From positions 93,134-157,133 of the forward strand of contig NZ_JPME01000007.1 of assembly GCF_000732605.1 (NCBI RefSeq): DNA of 64,000 nt. Reading direction: 5' to 3'. Under the pieces are notes generated by a model. The model had not been told where the DNA came from. It saw only the letters and a list, made by a program, of their open reading frames with translations, and ran no database searches. The stretch is from Lacrimispora celerecrescens. GTDB taxonomy: Bacteria > Bacillota > Clostridia > Lachnospirales > Lachnospiraceae. The translations under genes were made by a program, and so were the position numbers. Positions 26,679 to 34,985 of the stretch are shown piece by piece. How positions within the stretch are numbered: the stretch's first letter is position 1; each line of letters starts with the position of its first letter.

Positions 26679-28408
26679 CACTTAACCTCACTTTCACTTC
26701 CCTCATCCAATAAGGATTTGCAAAGCTTTGTTAAGGTAGTCTTGGTCTCCGCTGTAGTTTCTCCTAAGAGACCGGCAATTTCCTGAGCCACCATCATCTG
26801 CTTGTGAATGACCTTCTGCGCCAGGGCAATGGTTTCCAGTTTCCTTTCGTAGTCCTGCATTGCCTGTTCTTCTTCTTTGGTAATATCGATGAAGGTAGCT
26901 AATACCACATCTTCTTTTTCAATGTATAGAATATTCTGCAGAGTAGAAATATGGTATTCCCCATAAGTCACCTTTTTTCCATGGATCTTTTGGTGAGAAT
27001 TATAAACCCACTGGAAATCCGAAGGATCAATGAGTTCATATAAATACATGGTTAAAGCTTCCTGCCTGGTTTTCCCGAAATATTTTTCTCCCACAGCAGA
27101 ATACTCTAAAATTTTCATATCTTTATCCACGATCAGAACAATATTGGGAGAGGTCTGCATCACGAGATTGGATAACGACTCTGATTTTTCATGCATAAAT
27201 GGTATGCACATATTAAGTTCTGCCTTTTTCTGAAAAACGGCTATAGCCTTTTCCCGGCAGGTGGAATAACCGCAGGCGCCGCAGTTTAATTCATCCTCCG
27301 GCCTGGTCTTTCCAGTCATTTTTAATATTTCCTGGATCTGTACTTCCGTAGGCATAACATCTTTAGGAGCACGGTCCAGGAACAGCTTTCGAAAGGAGAT
27401 ACGCTCCATAACAGGGGCCAGCTCTTCTTTTGGCACTGGTTCCTTTTCAATGGTTTCCTCCATATCCAGCTTGATCTTGAATCTGGATACGTTCTCGTCC
27501 TCTACGGTGGGACCCTTGATGCAGCCGCCGGAGCACATATTCATCTCAATAAAACAGCCCTTAATGCCTCCCCGCAGCATGCTTTCGCACAAATCCATAC
27601 AGTTAAGGCATCCATGAACATAAAACTTCCGATATCCATCCCGCTCCTCTTCCGTGGCCAGAACAGAATTTACCACTCCATTGGTAACCGGATAAAGGCG
27701 GTTGACTTTGGGGTCGCTTGCAAATGGGACATCCTCGCAATCTTCAATGGTGATTTCCTCTTCAGAAAGCCACCTGGAAATATCATTGAAATTCAGGACA
27801 GCATCAATATAGCCATCATGGCGAGGGTCTCCGGCCTCCTTTTTCTTAGCAATGCACGGTCCAAGGAAAACCACCTTTACCTCAGGTCCCAGTTCTTTTT
27901 TTAACATCTTTCCATGGGCAATCATAGGAGATACCACAGGAGCCATATATGGAATCAGCTGGGGGTAATAAATCTCTATCAAATCATTGACGCTGGGGCA
28001 GCAGGTGGTGATGATATTCTCCATCTTCCCTTCACTCAAAAGCCTGGCATATTCCGCTGTTACAACTGCCGCTCCCTCCGAAGTCTCCCTTACGTCATAA
28101 AATCCCAGCTTCCGCAGTGCACCGTTAACCTGGCCGATGGTCTTATAGTTTAACAGTCCCATATAAGACGGTGCCAGGGAAATAACCGTCCGGATCCCTG
28201 CGTCAATGTAACTCTTCACCAGATCCAGATCACTTATGAGAGTTTTTGCCGACTGTGGACATACCTGCATGCATTTACCGCATAAAATGCACTTATCCGG
28301 CATAATTTCAGCCCGCTCATCTTTAATCATGACAGCCTTGACTTCGCAATTACGAATACATTTATAGCAATGTTTGCATTTAGTAGCCTTGAAATCAATG
28401 ATCCCCAT
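26678..28408 (-). CDS. hydS: Sensory [FeFe]-hydrogenase-like protein with PAS domain (group C, HydS-type)
   Basis: 576 residues. N-terminal 2[4Fe-4S] (CKHCYKCIRNC, CILCGKCMQVCP). H-cluster-like domain: TTCCPSVND (L1), LGPCIAKKKE (L2) and MNMCSGGCIKGP (L3). An extra cluster motif is LNCGACGYSTC. Then a PAS domain (about 415-515, NIVLIVDKDMKILEYS) and a helical C-terminus. No catalytic kinase is attached; output is probably through the co-transcribed PP2C phosphatase. I infer a hydrogen or redox sensor controlling nearby hydrogenase genes. Confidence 0.88.
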   Translation of the reverse strand: MGIIDFKATKCKHCYKCIRNCEVKAVMIKDERAEIMPDKCILCGKCMQVCPQSAKTLISDLDLVKSYIDAGIRTVISLAPSYMGLLNYKTIGQVNGALRKLGFYDVRETSEGAAVVTAEYARLLSEGKMENIITTCCPSVNDLIEIYYPQLIPYMAPVVSPMIAHGKMLKKELGPEVKVVFLGPCIAKKKEAGDPRHDGYIDAVLNFNDISRWLSEEEITIEDCEDVPFASDPKVNRLYPVTNGVVNSVLATEEERDGYRKFYVHGCLNCMDLCESMLRGGIKGCFIEMNMCSGGCIKGPTVEDENVSRFKIKLDMEETIEKEPVPKEELAPVMERISFRKLFLDRAPKDVMPTEVQIQEILKMTGKTRPEDELNCGACGYSTCREKAIAVFQKKAELNMCIPFMHEKSESLSNLVMQTSPNIVLIVDKDMKILEYSAVGEKYFGKTRQEALTMYLYELIDPSDFQWVYNSHQKIHGKKVTYGEYHISTLQNILYIEKEDVVLATFIDITKEEEQAMQDYERKLETIALAQKVIHKQMMVAQEIAGLLGETTAETKTTLTKLCKSLLDEGSESEVK

Positions 28409-28410
28409 GA

Positions 28411-28650
28411 TTACAGCCTCCCCATGATCTCTTTGTCAAAAAACTCCTTTGTATCTTCTGGTTTTAACGAGTATAATTGACCCTCCACGGTCACACAGAC
28501 GCCATTTACACAATCACCGCAGCAAAATGACCCGTTTAAATCCACCTTATCCTCCAGATGGTTTTCCTTCACAAGGGTCTGCAGCTGTGCGATGATATCT
28601 CTGGAACCCTTTAAATGGCATGCGCTCCCTATACATATTGTTACTCTCAT
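28411..28650 (-). CDS. Small thioredoxin-like [2Fe-2S] protein
   Basis: 79 residues. Cys ligands are likely in CIGSACHLKGS and FCCGDCVNGVC. It resembles the NuoE/HydC cluster domain as a stand-alone protein. First gene of the sensory operon, 2 bases before hydS; it may supply electrons to the hydrogenase-like sensor. Confidence 0.85.
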   Translation of the reverse strand: MRVTICIGSACHLKGSRDIIAQLQTLVKENHLEDKVDLNGSFCCGDCVNGVCVTVEGQLYSLKPEDTKEFFDKEIMGRL

Positions 28651-28702
28651 GAATATTCTCCCTCCAAATTTTGTACCTTACATTTGATTGCCCTTTTGAA
28701 AT

Positions 28703-28731
28703 ATTATCGCACATCGTTATATTTCTATCAA
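28703..28731 (-). promoter_or_regulatory. Promoter of the sensory hydrogenase operon
   Basis: Minus-strand TTGATA (28726-28731) and GATAAT (28703-28708) are separated by 17 bases. An imperfect inverted repeat GAAATAT ... ATATTTC (28698-28724) covers the spacer and -10, a likely regulator site. Confidence 0.65.
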
Positions 28732-28759
28732 TCTTTTTTTACCGATTTCCTGTTCTTTT

Positions 28760-30511
28760 TCACATACAGGAAATAATTGTCTCCACAATCTCCTGCTTCT
28801 CTACATCAATAAGGCCATATGTATTCAGCCTCAGCTCCGGAATAACCGGAAGGCTTGCAAAGGCAAGGGTCATGAAAGGATCGATGCTGTCCCCAATTCC
28901 AAGGCTTCTTGTCTGGGTTTTTAACTCCTCAAGCCTTTCATCCACCCACTCAGCCGGCTCTTCACTCATAAGTCCTGCGATAGGAAGAGGCAGCTCTCCC
29001 AAAAGCTTCCCTTCCGCTACGACTGCCAGGCCTCCCCGGTTCTTCCTCACGATGTTGGCAGCAAGAGCCATATCTTCATCATTGGTTCCCGCAACAATCA
29101 GGTTATGGGAATCGTGGGCAATGCTGGTGGCCACTGCTCCCCGTTTTAAGCCATACCCGCCTAAAAAGCCAAGTCCCATATGACCGGTATTGTGATGGCG
29201 TTCCAGCACTGCCATTTTCACGATGTCCTGCTCTAAGCTGACGCCGGGAGCGACCCCTTCCTTTTCTACCCATGGAGCCAAAAGGGATTTGGTAGTCAGC
29301 TCTCCGGGAGTGAGACAAAGTACCCGGATGGTATTGCCTTTTTTCTTTATATGGAAATCTTCCGGATGAATCTCGTCTAAATGGAAGGAATCGCCCACTC
29401 TGACAGGCGTTTCCACACTTCGCTGTTCAGCCGCAAGAATTTCCTCCTTCATTGCTCCGTTATCCGCTACCAGCTTTCCGTTTTTATATACTTGTTTTAC
29501 CTCAAATTCATTGAGATCGGAAACAACAATGAAGTTTGCCTTATATCCCGGTGCAACGGCTCCTACATCCCGAAGTCCAAAAAATTGGGCCGGATGAAAG
29601 GATGCCATCATGACAGCATGAACCGGATCAGCTCCCAGGCTAATTGCCTTTTTTATAATATAGTCCAAATGACCCAGCCGGATTAAATCCCCCGGATGCT
29701 TATCATCGGTGACCAGCATGCAGCGGTGATAATAAGGCTCTTTAAACAGAGGCATGAGAGCATTTAAATTCCTGGCTGCCGTACCCTCCCGGATCATGAT
29801 CCACTGGCCTCTTTTAAGCTTTTCCACGGCCTCTTCCCAATCGGAGCATTCATGGTCCGACTGCACTCCAGCGGTCACATAGGCATTTAATTCCTTGCCG
29901 GAAAGACCGGGAGCATGACCGTCGATCAGAAGATTTCTGTTCCTGGCCTCCTCTACCTTATCAAGGATCCCTCTGTCTGCCCTTACGGTTCCGTAGGAGT
30001 TCATAAGCTCCGCAAGGCCCAGCACCCGTTCCTCTTCATAGAGCGGTGAAAGATTCTCAGCCGCCAGAACAGCCCCCGATTCATCAAGGCCTGTTGCCGG
30101 TACACAGGAAGGGAGCATAAAATATACGTCAAGGGTAAGTCCCTTAGTCCGCTCCATCATAAACCGGATTCCTTCCGCACCTGCCACATTGGCAATCTCG
30201 TGAGGATCCGTAATGACCGCCTGAGTCCCATGAGGCACCACAGAACGCTCAAACTCTCCCGGAGCAACCATGGAGCTTTCCAGGTGAATATGACCGTCAA
30301 TCAGTCCAGGACAAACAACCGAGCCCCCCAGCTCGATCTCTGTCTGTCCCTCATATTCTCCCACTCCTACTATGTAACCATCCTCGATGGCAATATCTCC
30401 ATTTTCCAGTTCAGCCGTAAAGACATTGACCACCCTGGCATTCTTTAGCACCAGGGACGCCTTTTTCGCCCCTGATGCTGCCAAAACCCGTTCTGCTAAC
30501 ATCCGATCCAT
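28760..30511 (-). CDS. ade: Adenine deaminase
   Basis: 583 residues of the amidohydrolase superfamily; converts adenine to hypoxanthine and ammonia in purine salvage. Metal ligands are in GLIDGHIHLESSM and TDPHEIANV; later DGHAPGLSG and VTDDKHPGDL match the family. Length is normal. It lies 16 bases downstream of the purine nucleoside phosphorylase gene, so both probably serve purine salvage from one transcript. Confidence 0.95.
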   Translation of the reverse strand: MDRMLAERVLAASGAKKASLVLKNARVVNVFTAELENGDIAIEDGYIVGVGEYEGQTEIELGGSVVCPGLIDGHIHLESSMVAPGEFERSVVPHGTQAVITDPHEIANVAGAEGIRFMMERTKGLTLDVYFMLPSCVPATGLDESGAVLAAENLSPLYEEERVLGLAELMNSYGTVRADRGILDKVEEARNRNLLIDGHAPGLSGKELNAYVTAGVQSDHECSDWEEAVEKLKRGQWIMIREGTAARNLNALMPLFKEPYYHRCMLVTDDKHPGDLIRLGHLDYIIKKAISLGADPVHAVMMASFHPAQFFGLRDVGAVAPGYKANFIVVSDLNEFEVKQVYKNGKLVADNGAMKEEILAAEQRSVETPVRVGDSFHLDEIHPEDFHIKKKGNTIRVLCLTPGELTTKSLLAPWVEKEGVAPGVSLEQDIVKMAVLERHHNTGHMGLGFLGGYGLKRGAVATSIAHDSHNLIVAGTNDEDMALAANIVRKNRGGLAVVAEGKLLGELPLPIAGLMSEEPAEWVDERLEELKTQTRSLGIGDSIDPFMTLAFASLPVIPELRLNTYGLIDVEKQEIVETIISCM

Positions 30512-30527
30512 AAGAAAACTCCTCCTT

Positions 30528-31358
30528 TTATTTGCCCGCGATTTTGGTGATAGAAGCCGTTATCAGCCCTTTAAACAAAGGTGCAACCCTATCTGCTGTC
30601 TCTTGTACCTCTCCATGGCTTAATGGCTGGTCCGTAATGCCGCAGGCCATATTGGTAATACAGGAAATGCCGCAAACCTTCATCCCCATGTGGTTTGCCG
30701 CAACCGCTTCACAAGCTGTGCTCATTCCTACCGCATCAGCTCCCAGAATGCGGCACATTTGAACTTCTGCCGGAGATTCATATGCCGGGCCGGAAAGCTG
30801 CATGTAAATACCCTCTCTAAGGCCGATCTCTTCTTCTCCTGCTGCCTCTCTGATGATCTGCTGAAGCTCTCTGCTGTAAACATCACTCATATCCGGGAAT
30901 CTGGGTCCCAGCTCTTCTAAATTTGCCCCAATTAACGGAGACGGAACAAAGCTTGCAATATGATCCCTTAAGAGCATGAAATCCCCTGGCTTAAACTCCT
31001 TATTTACACCGCCGCAAGCATTGGTCAGAAACAAAACCTTCGCGCCCATAAGGCCCATGAGTCTGGCAGGAAGCACCACATCGGTCATTGGATATCCCTC
31101 ATAGAAATGAACCCGTCCCTGCATGATGACCACCGGAACATCGTTAACATATCCGAATACAAATCTTCCTTTATGGCCTGCCACCGTTGAGATCGGAAAT
31201 CCTTCAATGTCTTTATAATCAATGGAGGCCTCTACCTTTATCTCCTCTGCATATTCCCCAAGGCCGGACCCCAGGATCAGCGCTATTTCCGGGACAAAGT
31301 CAGTCTTCTCCCGCACACTTTCCAAACAATTCTTAAGCTTTGCATATACTTCATTCAT
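30528..31358 (-). CDS. punA: Purine nucleoside phosphorylase
   Basis: 276 residues of the trimeric PNP family, cleaving (deoxy)inosine and guanosine with phosphate. Motifs are ILGSGLGEYA, GHKGRFVFG, FLTNACGGVN, QLSGPAYESPAEV and AVGMSTACE. The ATG at 31358 follows GAAAGGAG; the frame opens 50 codons earlier but that part covers the leader hairpin. adenine deaminase follows. Confidence 0.95.
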   Translation of the reverse strand: MNEVYAKLKNCLESVREKTDFVPEIALILGSGLGEYAEEIKVEASIDYKDIEGFPISTVAGHKGRFVFGYVNDVPVVIMQGRVHFYEGYPMTDVVLPARLMGLMGAKVLFLTNACGGVNKEFKPGDFMLLRDHIASFVPSPLIGANLEELGPRFPDMSDVYSRELQQIIREAAGEEEIGLREGIYMQLSGPAYESPAEVQMCRILGADAVGMSTACEAVAANHMGMKVCGISCITNMACGITDQPLSHGEVQETADRVAPLFKGLITASITKIAGK

Positions 31359-31385
31359 ATACCATTTTCTCCTTTCAATGTTTAT

Positions 31386-31422
31386 GTCCATGCTTTCTGG
31401 ACGTAAAGGTATACCCGCAGGG
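31386..31422 (-). ncRNA. Structured mRNA leader with GAAAGCA-loop hairpin (copy 2)
   Basis: Minus-strand GTCCA-GAAAGCA-TGGAC forms a hairpin about ten bases before the ribosome binding site of punA, preceded by CCCTGCGGGTATACC. Compared with copy 1 (13601-13641), the loop is identical and one stem pair differs on both sides (A-T for G-C), as expected for a conserved RNA structure. Confidence 0.45.
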
Positions 31423-31501
31423 TGTTCCACAATCCCGTCAGACTTGCTGGACAAAGGTATATACAGTATACCACATTTGCTTATATATCTGTATCTATAT
31501 T

Positions 31502-31531
31502 TTGACAAATATGGGGGAATAATGATATACT
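31502..31531 (+). promoter_or_regulatory. Promoter of the NitT/TauT-type ABC operon
   Basis: TTGACA (31502-31507), 18-base spacer, TATACT (31526-31531). Transcription would start about 31538, just before the structured leader. Confidence 0.75.
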
Positions 31532-31539
31532 GAAGGTGT

Positions 31540-31627
31540 TCGTACTAACCCGGAAGGATCCCTGACGGCGAAGGCGAGGAGAATACGTAAACCGGAAATC
31601 CCATGCCTGTTGGTGTGGGATTTTTTT
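31540..31627 (+). ncRNA. Attenuator leader; candidate riboswitch of unassigned class
   Basis: The 3' part is a perfect intrinsic terminator: AATCCCATGCC pairs over 11 positions (two G-U) with GGTGTGGGATT around TGTT, then TTTTT (31597-31627). The preceding 57 bases are rich in short G/C pieces (CCGG twice, GGATCC, CGGCGAAGGCGAGG) that could pair with each other or compete with the terminator arm. The position, between promoter and a transporter operon, is that of a riboswitch. It does not match the TPP, ykkC/guanidine, FMN or SAM consensus that I know. Confidence 0.55.
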
Positions 31628-31683
31628 GATGGACGTAAAGAAAAAGGAACCATAACAGGTACGGACAGAAAGCGAGGATTATT

Positions 31684-32748
31684 ATGAAAAAAACATTATC
31701 CCTATTGATGGCGTTTGCCGTAACGGCTGCCGTACTCTCCGGCTGTGCAAAGGGCGGCGCCGAAAGCACCCAGGCAACAACTTCTGCCTCTGAAACGGAA
31801 TCCACCTCTGAGACAGCAAAAGAGACATCTGAAGCCCAAAAACCTGCCGACAACTATACACTAAAGATCGGTTCGTTAAAAGGGCCTACCTCCATGGGCC
31901 TAGTAAAGCTGATGGACCAGTCTGAAAAAGGCAATGCAAAAGGTTCCTATGATTTTACCATGGTAACCGCTGCCGACGAGCTTCTTGGAAAAATTGTAAG
32001 CAAAGAACTTGATGTCGCACTTGTTCCAGCCAATATGGCCTCTATTATTTACAATAAAAACAATCATGAGGTTACCGTTCTGGATATTAACACCCTTGGT
32101 GTTCTTTACGGGGTATCCGCCGATGATTCCATTAAAACAGCCGCAGACTTAAAGGGAAAGACCGTTTACTTAACCGGCAAAGGAACCACACCGGACTATG
32201 CCCTTCAGCATGTGCTTAAAGCCAGCGGTTTAACTTCTGACGACGTAACCCTGGAATATAAATCTGAAGCCGCTGAGGTCGTTTCTATCCTAAAGGAAAA
32301 GCCTGATGCAGTGGGCCTTCTTCCCCAGCCCTTTGTAACAGCTGCCATGGCTCAGAATGACTCCTTAAAAATGGTTCTTGACTTAACTAAGGAGTGGGAT
32401 GCCACAGCCGGTGAAAACGGCGGCAGTCTGGTGACCGGAGTTACCATCTGCCGGAATGACGTAATCAAAGATCATAGGGACGCCATTAATACCTTTTTAG
32501 CGGAACATAAGGAATCCGCTGAATTTGCCAATGCCAATGTAGCAGAAACCGCGGCCCTGGTGGCTGCTGCCGGAATTATTGAAAAAGCCCCGGTTGCAGA
32601 AAAAGCCATCCCATACTGCAGTATCACCTATGTAGACGGGGACCGGATGAAATCTCTGTTAAGCGGATATTTAAAAGTTCTTTTCGATATGGAACCATCT
32701 TCTGTAGGCGGTACGCTGCCAGCTGATGATTTCTACTATATGCCATAA
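31684..32748 (+). CDS. ABC transporter substrate-binding lipoprotein (NitT/TauT/NMT1-like)
   Basis: 354 residues. Lipobox AVLSGC at residues 17-22, then a Ser/Thr/Glu-rich linker, then a type II periplasmic-binding fold (LKIGSLKGPTSMGLVKLM, DVALVPANMAS, TVYLTGKGTTPDYAL, GLLPQPFVTAA). This class binds taurine, nitrate or pyrimidine precursors in other bacteria; the ligand here is unknown and may be that sensed by the leader. First gene of a three-gene transporter operon. Confidence 0.88.
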   Translation: MKKTLSLLMAFAVTAAVLSGCAKGGAESTQATTSASETESTSETAKETSEAQKPADNYTLKIGSLKGPTSMGLVKLMDQSEKGNAKGSYDFTMVTAADELLGKIVSKELDVALVPANMASIIYNKNNHEVTVLDINTLGVLYGVSADDSIKTAADLKGKTVYLTGKGTTPDYALQHVLKASGLTSDDVTLEYKSEAAEVVSILKEKPDAVGLLPQPFVTAAMAQNDSLKMVLDLTKEWDATAGENGGSLVTGVTICRNDVIKDHRDAINTFLAEHKESAEFANANVAETAALVAAAGIIEKAPVAEKAIPYCSITYVDGDRMKSLLSGYLKVLFDMEPSSVGGTLPADDFYYMP

Positions 32749-32779
32749 TAAGGTAACGCTTTGTAAGGAGATTCCCATT

Positions 32780-33523
32780 ATGAAACCAACAGCCCTCCCG
32801 GCTAAAAAGGCCGGTATCATCTTTCTCTGGCTCCTTGCATGGCAGGCAATAAGCCTGTCCGTGCATAACAGCATCATACTGGTTGGCCCTTTGGAGGTAG
32901 TCCGGGCTTTATGGGTTCAGGCGGCCATGGCCGACTTCTGGAAAACCATTGCCCTCTCCTTTGGAAAGATAAGCCTGGGATTCCTTCTGGCCTTTGGGTC
33001 AGGAATCCTGGCTGGGGGAGCCGCATGGCGTTTCCCCCTTTTAAAGGATTTGCTGGAACCGCTTATATCCCTGATTAAGTCGGTTCCGGTAGCTTCCTTT
33101 GTTATACTGGCCCTGATCTGGGTAGGTTCTGAAAATTTGTCCGTTTTTATTGCCTTTCTTGTGGTATTCCCCATCATTTACATAAATACCATAGCTGGAT
33201 TTATGAGCACCGATCCAAAGCTTTTGGAAATGGCCCGGGTTTTCCGCATGCAAGGCAAAAAGAAGCTCCTTTATATTTACCGCCCCGCCCTTCGCCCCTA
33301 CCTCATAAGCGGCTGCAGGGTGGCTCTGGGCATGGGCTGGAAATCCGGGGTTGCCGCTGAGGTAATCGGAGTCCCAAGCCATTCCATCGGTGAAAAACTC
33401 TATATGGCAAAAATTTATTTAAGTACGGCGGACCTTTTTGCCTGGACTCTGGTTATTATCGTAATCAGCGCCCTTTTTGAAAAATTCTTTTTATGGCTTT
33501 TAAGCCTTGCACAGGAGGTTTGA
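32780..33523 (+). CDS. ABC transporter permease (SsuC/TauC type)
   Basis: 247 residues with about six membrane helices. The cytoplasmic coupling loop is EMARVFRMQGKKKLLYIYRPALRPYL by position (residues about 150-175), and GWKSGVAAEVIG follows, as in SsuC. AAGGAG precedes the ATG at 32780; an earlier in-frame ATG (32726) lies inside the preceding gene. Lies 31 bases after the binding-protein gene. Confidence 0.88.
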   Translation: MKPTALPAKKAGIIFLWLLAWQAISLSVHNSIILVGPLEVVRALWVQAAMADFWKTIALSFGKISLGFLLAFGSGILAGGAAWRFPLLKDLLEPLISLIKSVPVASFVILALIWVGSENLSVFIAFLVVFPIIYINTIAGFMSTDPKLLEMARVFRMQGKKKLLYIYRPALRPYLISGCRVALGMGWKSGVAAEVIGVPSHSIGEKLYMAKIYLSTADLFAWTLVIIVISALFEKFFLWLLSLAQEV

Positions 33524-33526
33524 TCC

Positions 33527-34105
33527 ATGGAACTAAAGGTAAATCAACTGTCCAAATCCTTTGGAACGCTTAACGTATTCACGCAGTTAAATCTTTCCCT
33601 TCATTCCGGCCAGGTCTACTGTCTCATGGGATCCTCAGGTTCCGGGAAAACAACATTCTTCCGGATCCTACTTGGACTTGAAGAGGCCGACTCCGGCTCC
33701 ATGGAAGGACTGAAAGGCCAAAGAGCCTCCGCCGTGTTTCAGGAGAACCGTCTGTGTGAGTCATTTACCCCGGTCGACAACATTACCATGGTAATTCCCG
33801 GCCGTTCCTCCCGAAGTAGGAAACAGGCCAAAGAAGAGCTTTTAAGGCTGCTTCCGGAAGAGGCCTTATCCCGTCCCGTGTCCACCTTAAGCGGCGGAAT
33901 GAAGCGCAGGGTTGCCATTGTAAGAGCCTTGTCGATCCCTTGTGACATGATTTTAATGGATGAGCCCTTTACCGGTCTTGATGAGAACACAAAACGAACC
34001 GTAATTCAATACATCAAAAAAAAGACCCGTGGCAAGCTGGTCATCATAAGCACCCACCAGGAAGAGGATGTGGCACTTCTTAACGGCACCCTTATAAACC
34101 TGTAA
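33527..34105 (+). CDS. ABC transporter ATP-binding protein (SsuB type, short)
   Basis: 192 residues, shorter than usual SsuB/TauB (about 240), lacking much of the C-terminal region. Walker A MGSSGSGKTTF, signature LSGGMKRRVA, Walker B MILMDEPFTGLD and the His in ISTHQEEDV are present, so ATP hydrolysis is expected. Starts 3 bases after the permease gene; terminator follows at once. Confidence 0.9.
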   Translation: MELKVNQLSKSFGTLNVFTQLNLSLHSGQVYCLMGSSGSGKTTFFRILLGLEEADSGSMEGLKGQRASAVFQENRLCESFTPVDNITMVIPGRSSRSRKQAKEELLRLLPEEALSRPVSTLSGGMKRRVAIVRALSIPCDMILMDEPFTGLDENTKRTVIQYIKKKTRGKLVIISTHQEEDVALLNGTLINL

Positions 34106-34106
34106 A

Positions 34107-34145
34107 AACAGGGGCAAAAGCAGATATTCTGCTTTTGCCCCTGTT
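34107..34145 (+). terminator. Terminator of the ABC operon
   Basis: AACAGGGGCAAAAGCAGA pairs with TCTGCTTTTGCCCCTGTT (18 bp) just after the ATPase stop codon. It is followed by CTATTCATAT, so the T run is weak; the stem may serve both converging genes. Confidence 0.8.
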
Positions 34146-34167
34146 CTATTCATATCTTATTCCAATT

Positions 34168-34875
34168 TTATTTCAGTTTCAAGGTATCCAGAGCCGCCTC
34201 AATCTGGCCTTCTACCGCACTGTCTGGTGATTCAACTGTTCCTGCCGCACTGATGTACTTCTTTGTAGCAGCATTGTAGGAACCGGAAATTGCATAATAG
34301 CGGACTCCATCCTGAGCAGTCTTATACCGGATCGCATAGCGGAACGTCTGGCTTCCGTCGCTGCCGTTTTCTACATTATAACGGACAAATTCCATATCCT
34401 CGCCACGGCTGACAAATTCCTTGTATTCTTCCATAGTATCCGGATAGATCTCTCTGGCACCGTCGGCATCATCGCCTTCTACATAGACAACTTCCAGCAT
34501 ATCGCTGCCATTGGGAGAGGTGAATGCGACTGAGCTTTCATCTCCGTCATCTTCAATGGTCCAGCCCTGTGGCGGCGTGATCTGGTATTTTCCGGATTTA
34601 GATGTAAAGACGCCGGAAGACAAGTTGCCTGCATCAGAAGCAGTTGTTTCGGTGGTTTCGGTGCTTCCGTCTTCCTCACCATCAGTTTCATCCTCACCTA
34701 ATGTAGTCTCGTCCGTACCTTTTGATTCGTCTCCTGTTACATTCGTCTCGGCAGCACTGACTTCTGTAGGATTATCCTGCGAAGATTTCCCATTATCTTT
34801 TGATCCACAGCCTGTAGCCGCCATCATAACTGCCATGGCGATGGCTATTACTGCCAGCATTTTGTTTTTTCTCAT
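34168..34875 (-). CDS. Secreted lipoprotein with Thr/Ser/Glu-rich linker
   Basis: 235 residues. Lipobox MAATGC near residue 20, an acidic Thr-rich linker (about 30-78), then a compact domain (GVFTSKSGKYQITPPQGW, VAFTSPNGSDMLEVVY, FRYAIRYKTAQDGVRYYA). The domain resembles small PsbP-like or DUF-type surface domains that adopt a beta sheet; no function known. ATG 34875 follows GAGGAG; the in-frame GTG three codons earlier overlaps that site. Confidence 0.75.
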   Translation of the reverse strand: MRKNKMLAVIAIAMAVMMAATGCGSKDNGKSSQDNPTEVSAAETNVTGDESKGTDETTLGEDETDGEEDGSTETTETTASDAGNLSSGVFTSKSGKYQITPPQGWTIEDDGDESSVAFTSPNGSDMLEVVYVEGDDADGAREIYPDTMEEYKEFVSRGEDMEFVRYNVENGSDGSQTFRYAIRYKTAQDGVRYYAISGSYNAATKKYISAAGTVESPDSAVEGQIEAALDTLKLK

Positions 34876-34985
34876 TTTAATCACTCCTCATCATCAATTT
34901 CATTCCTGGTGACGATGAGGATTATAACATTATCCGTATCAAAAGTATAGGGGATTAAAGGAACTGAAAGAATCACAAAGAATTC

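Noticed and set aside
31540..31600. Thiamine pyrophosphate or guanidine riboswitch before the NMT1-like transporter
   Set aside because: The conserved CUGAGA/ACCUGAUC blocks of TPP and the conserved blocks of ykkC/guanidine-I are not present.
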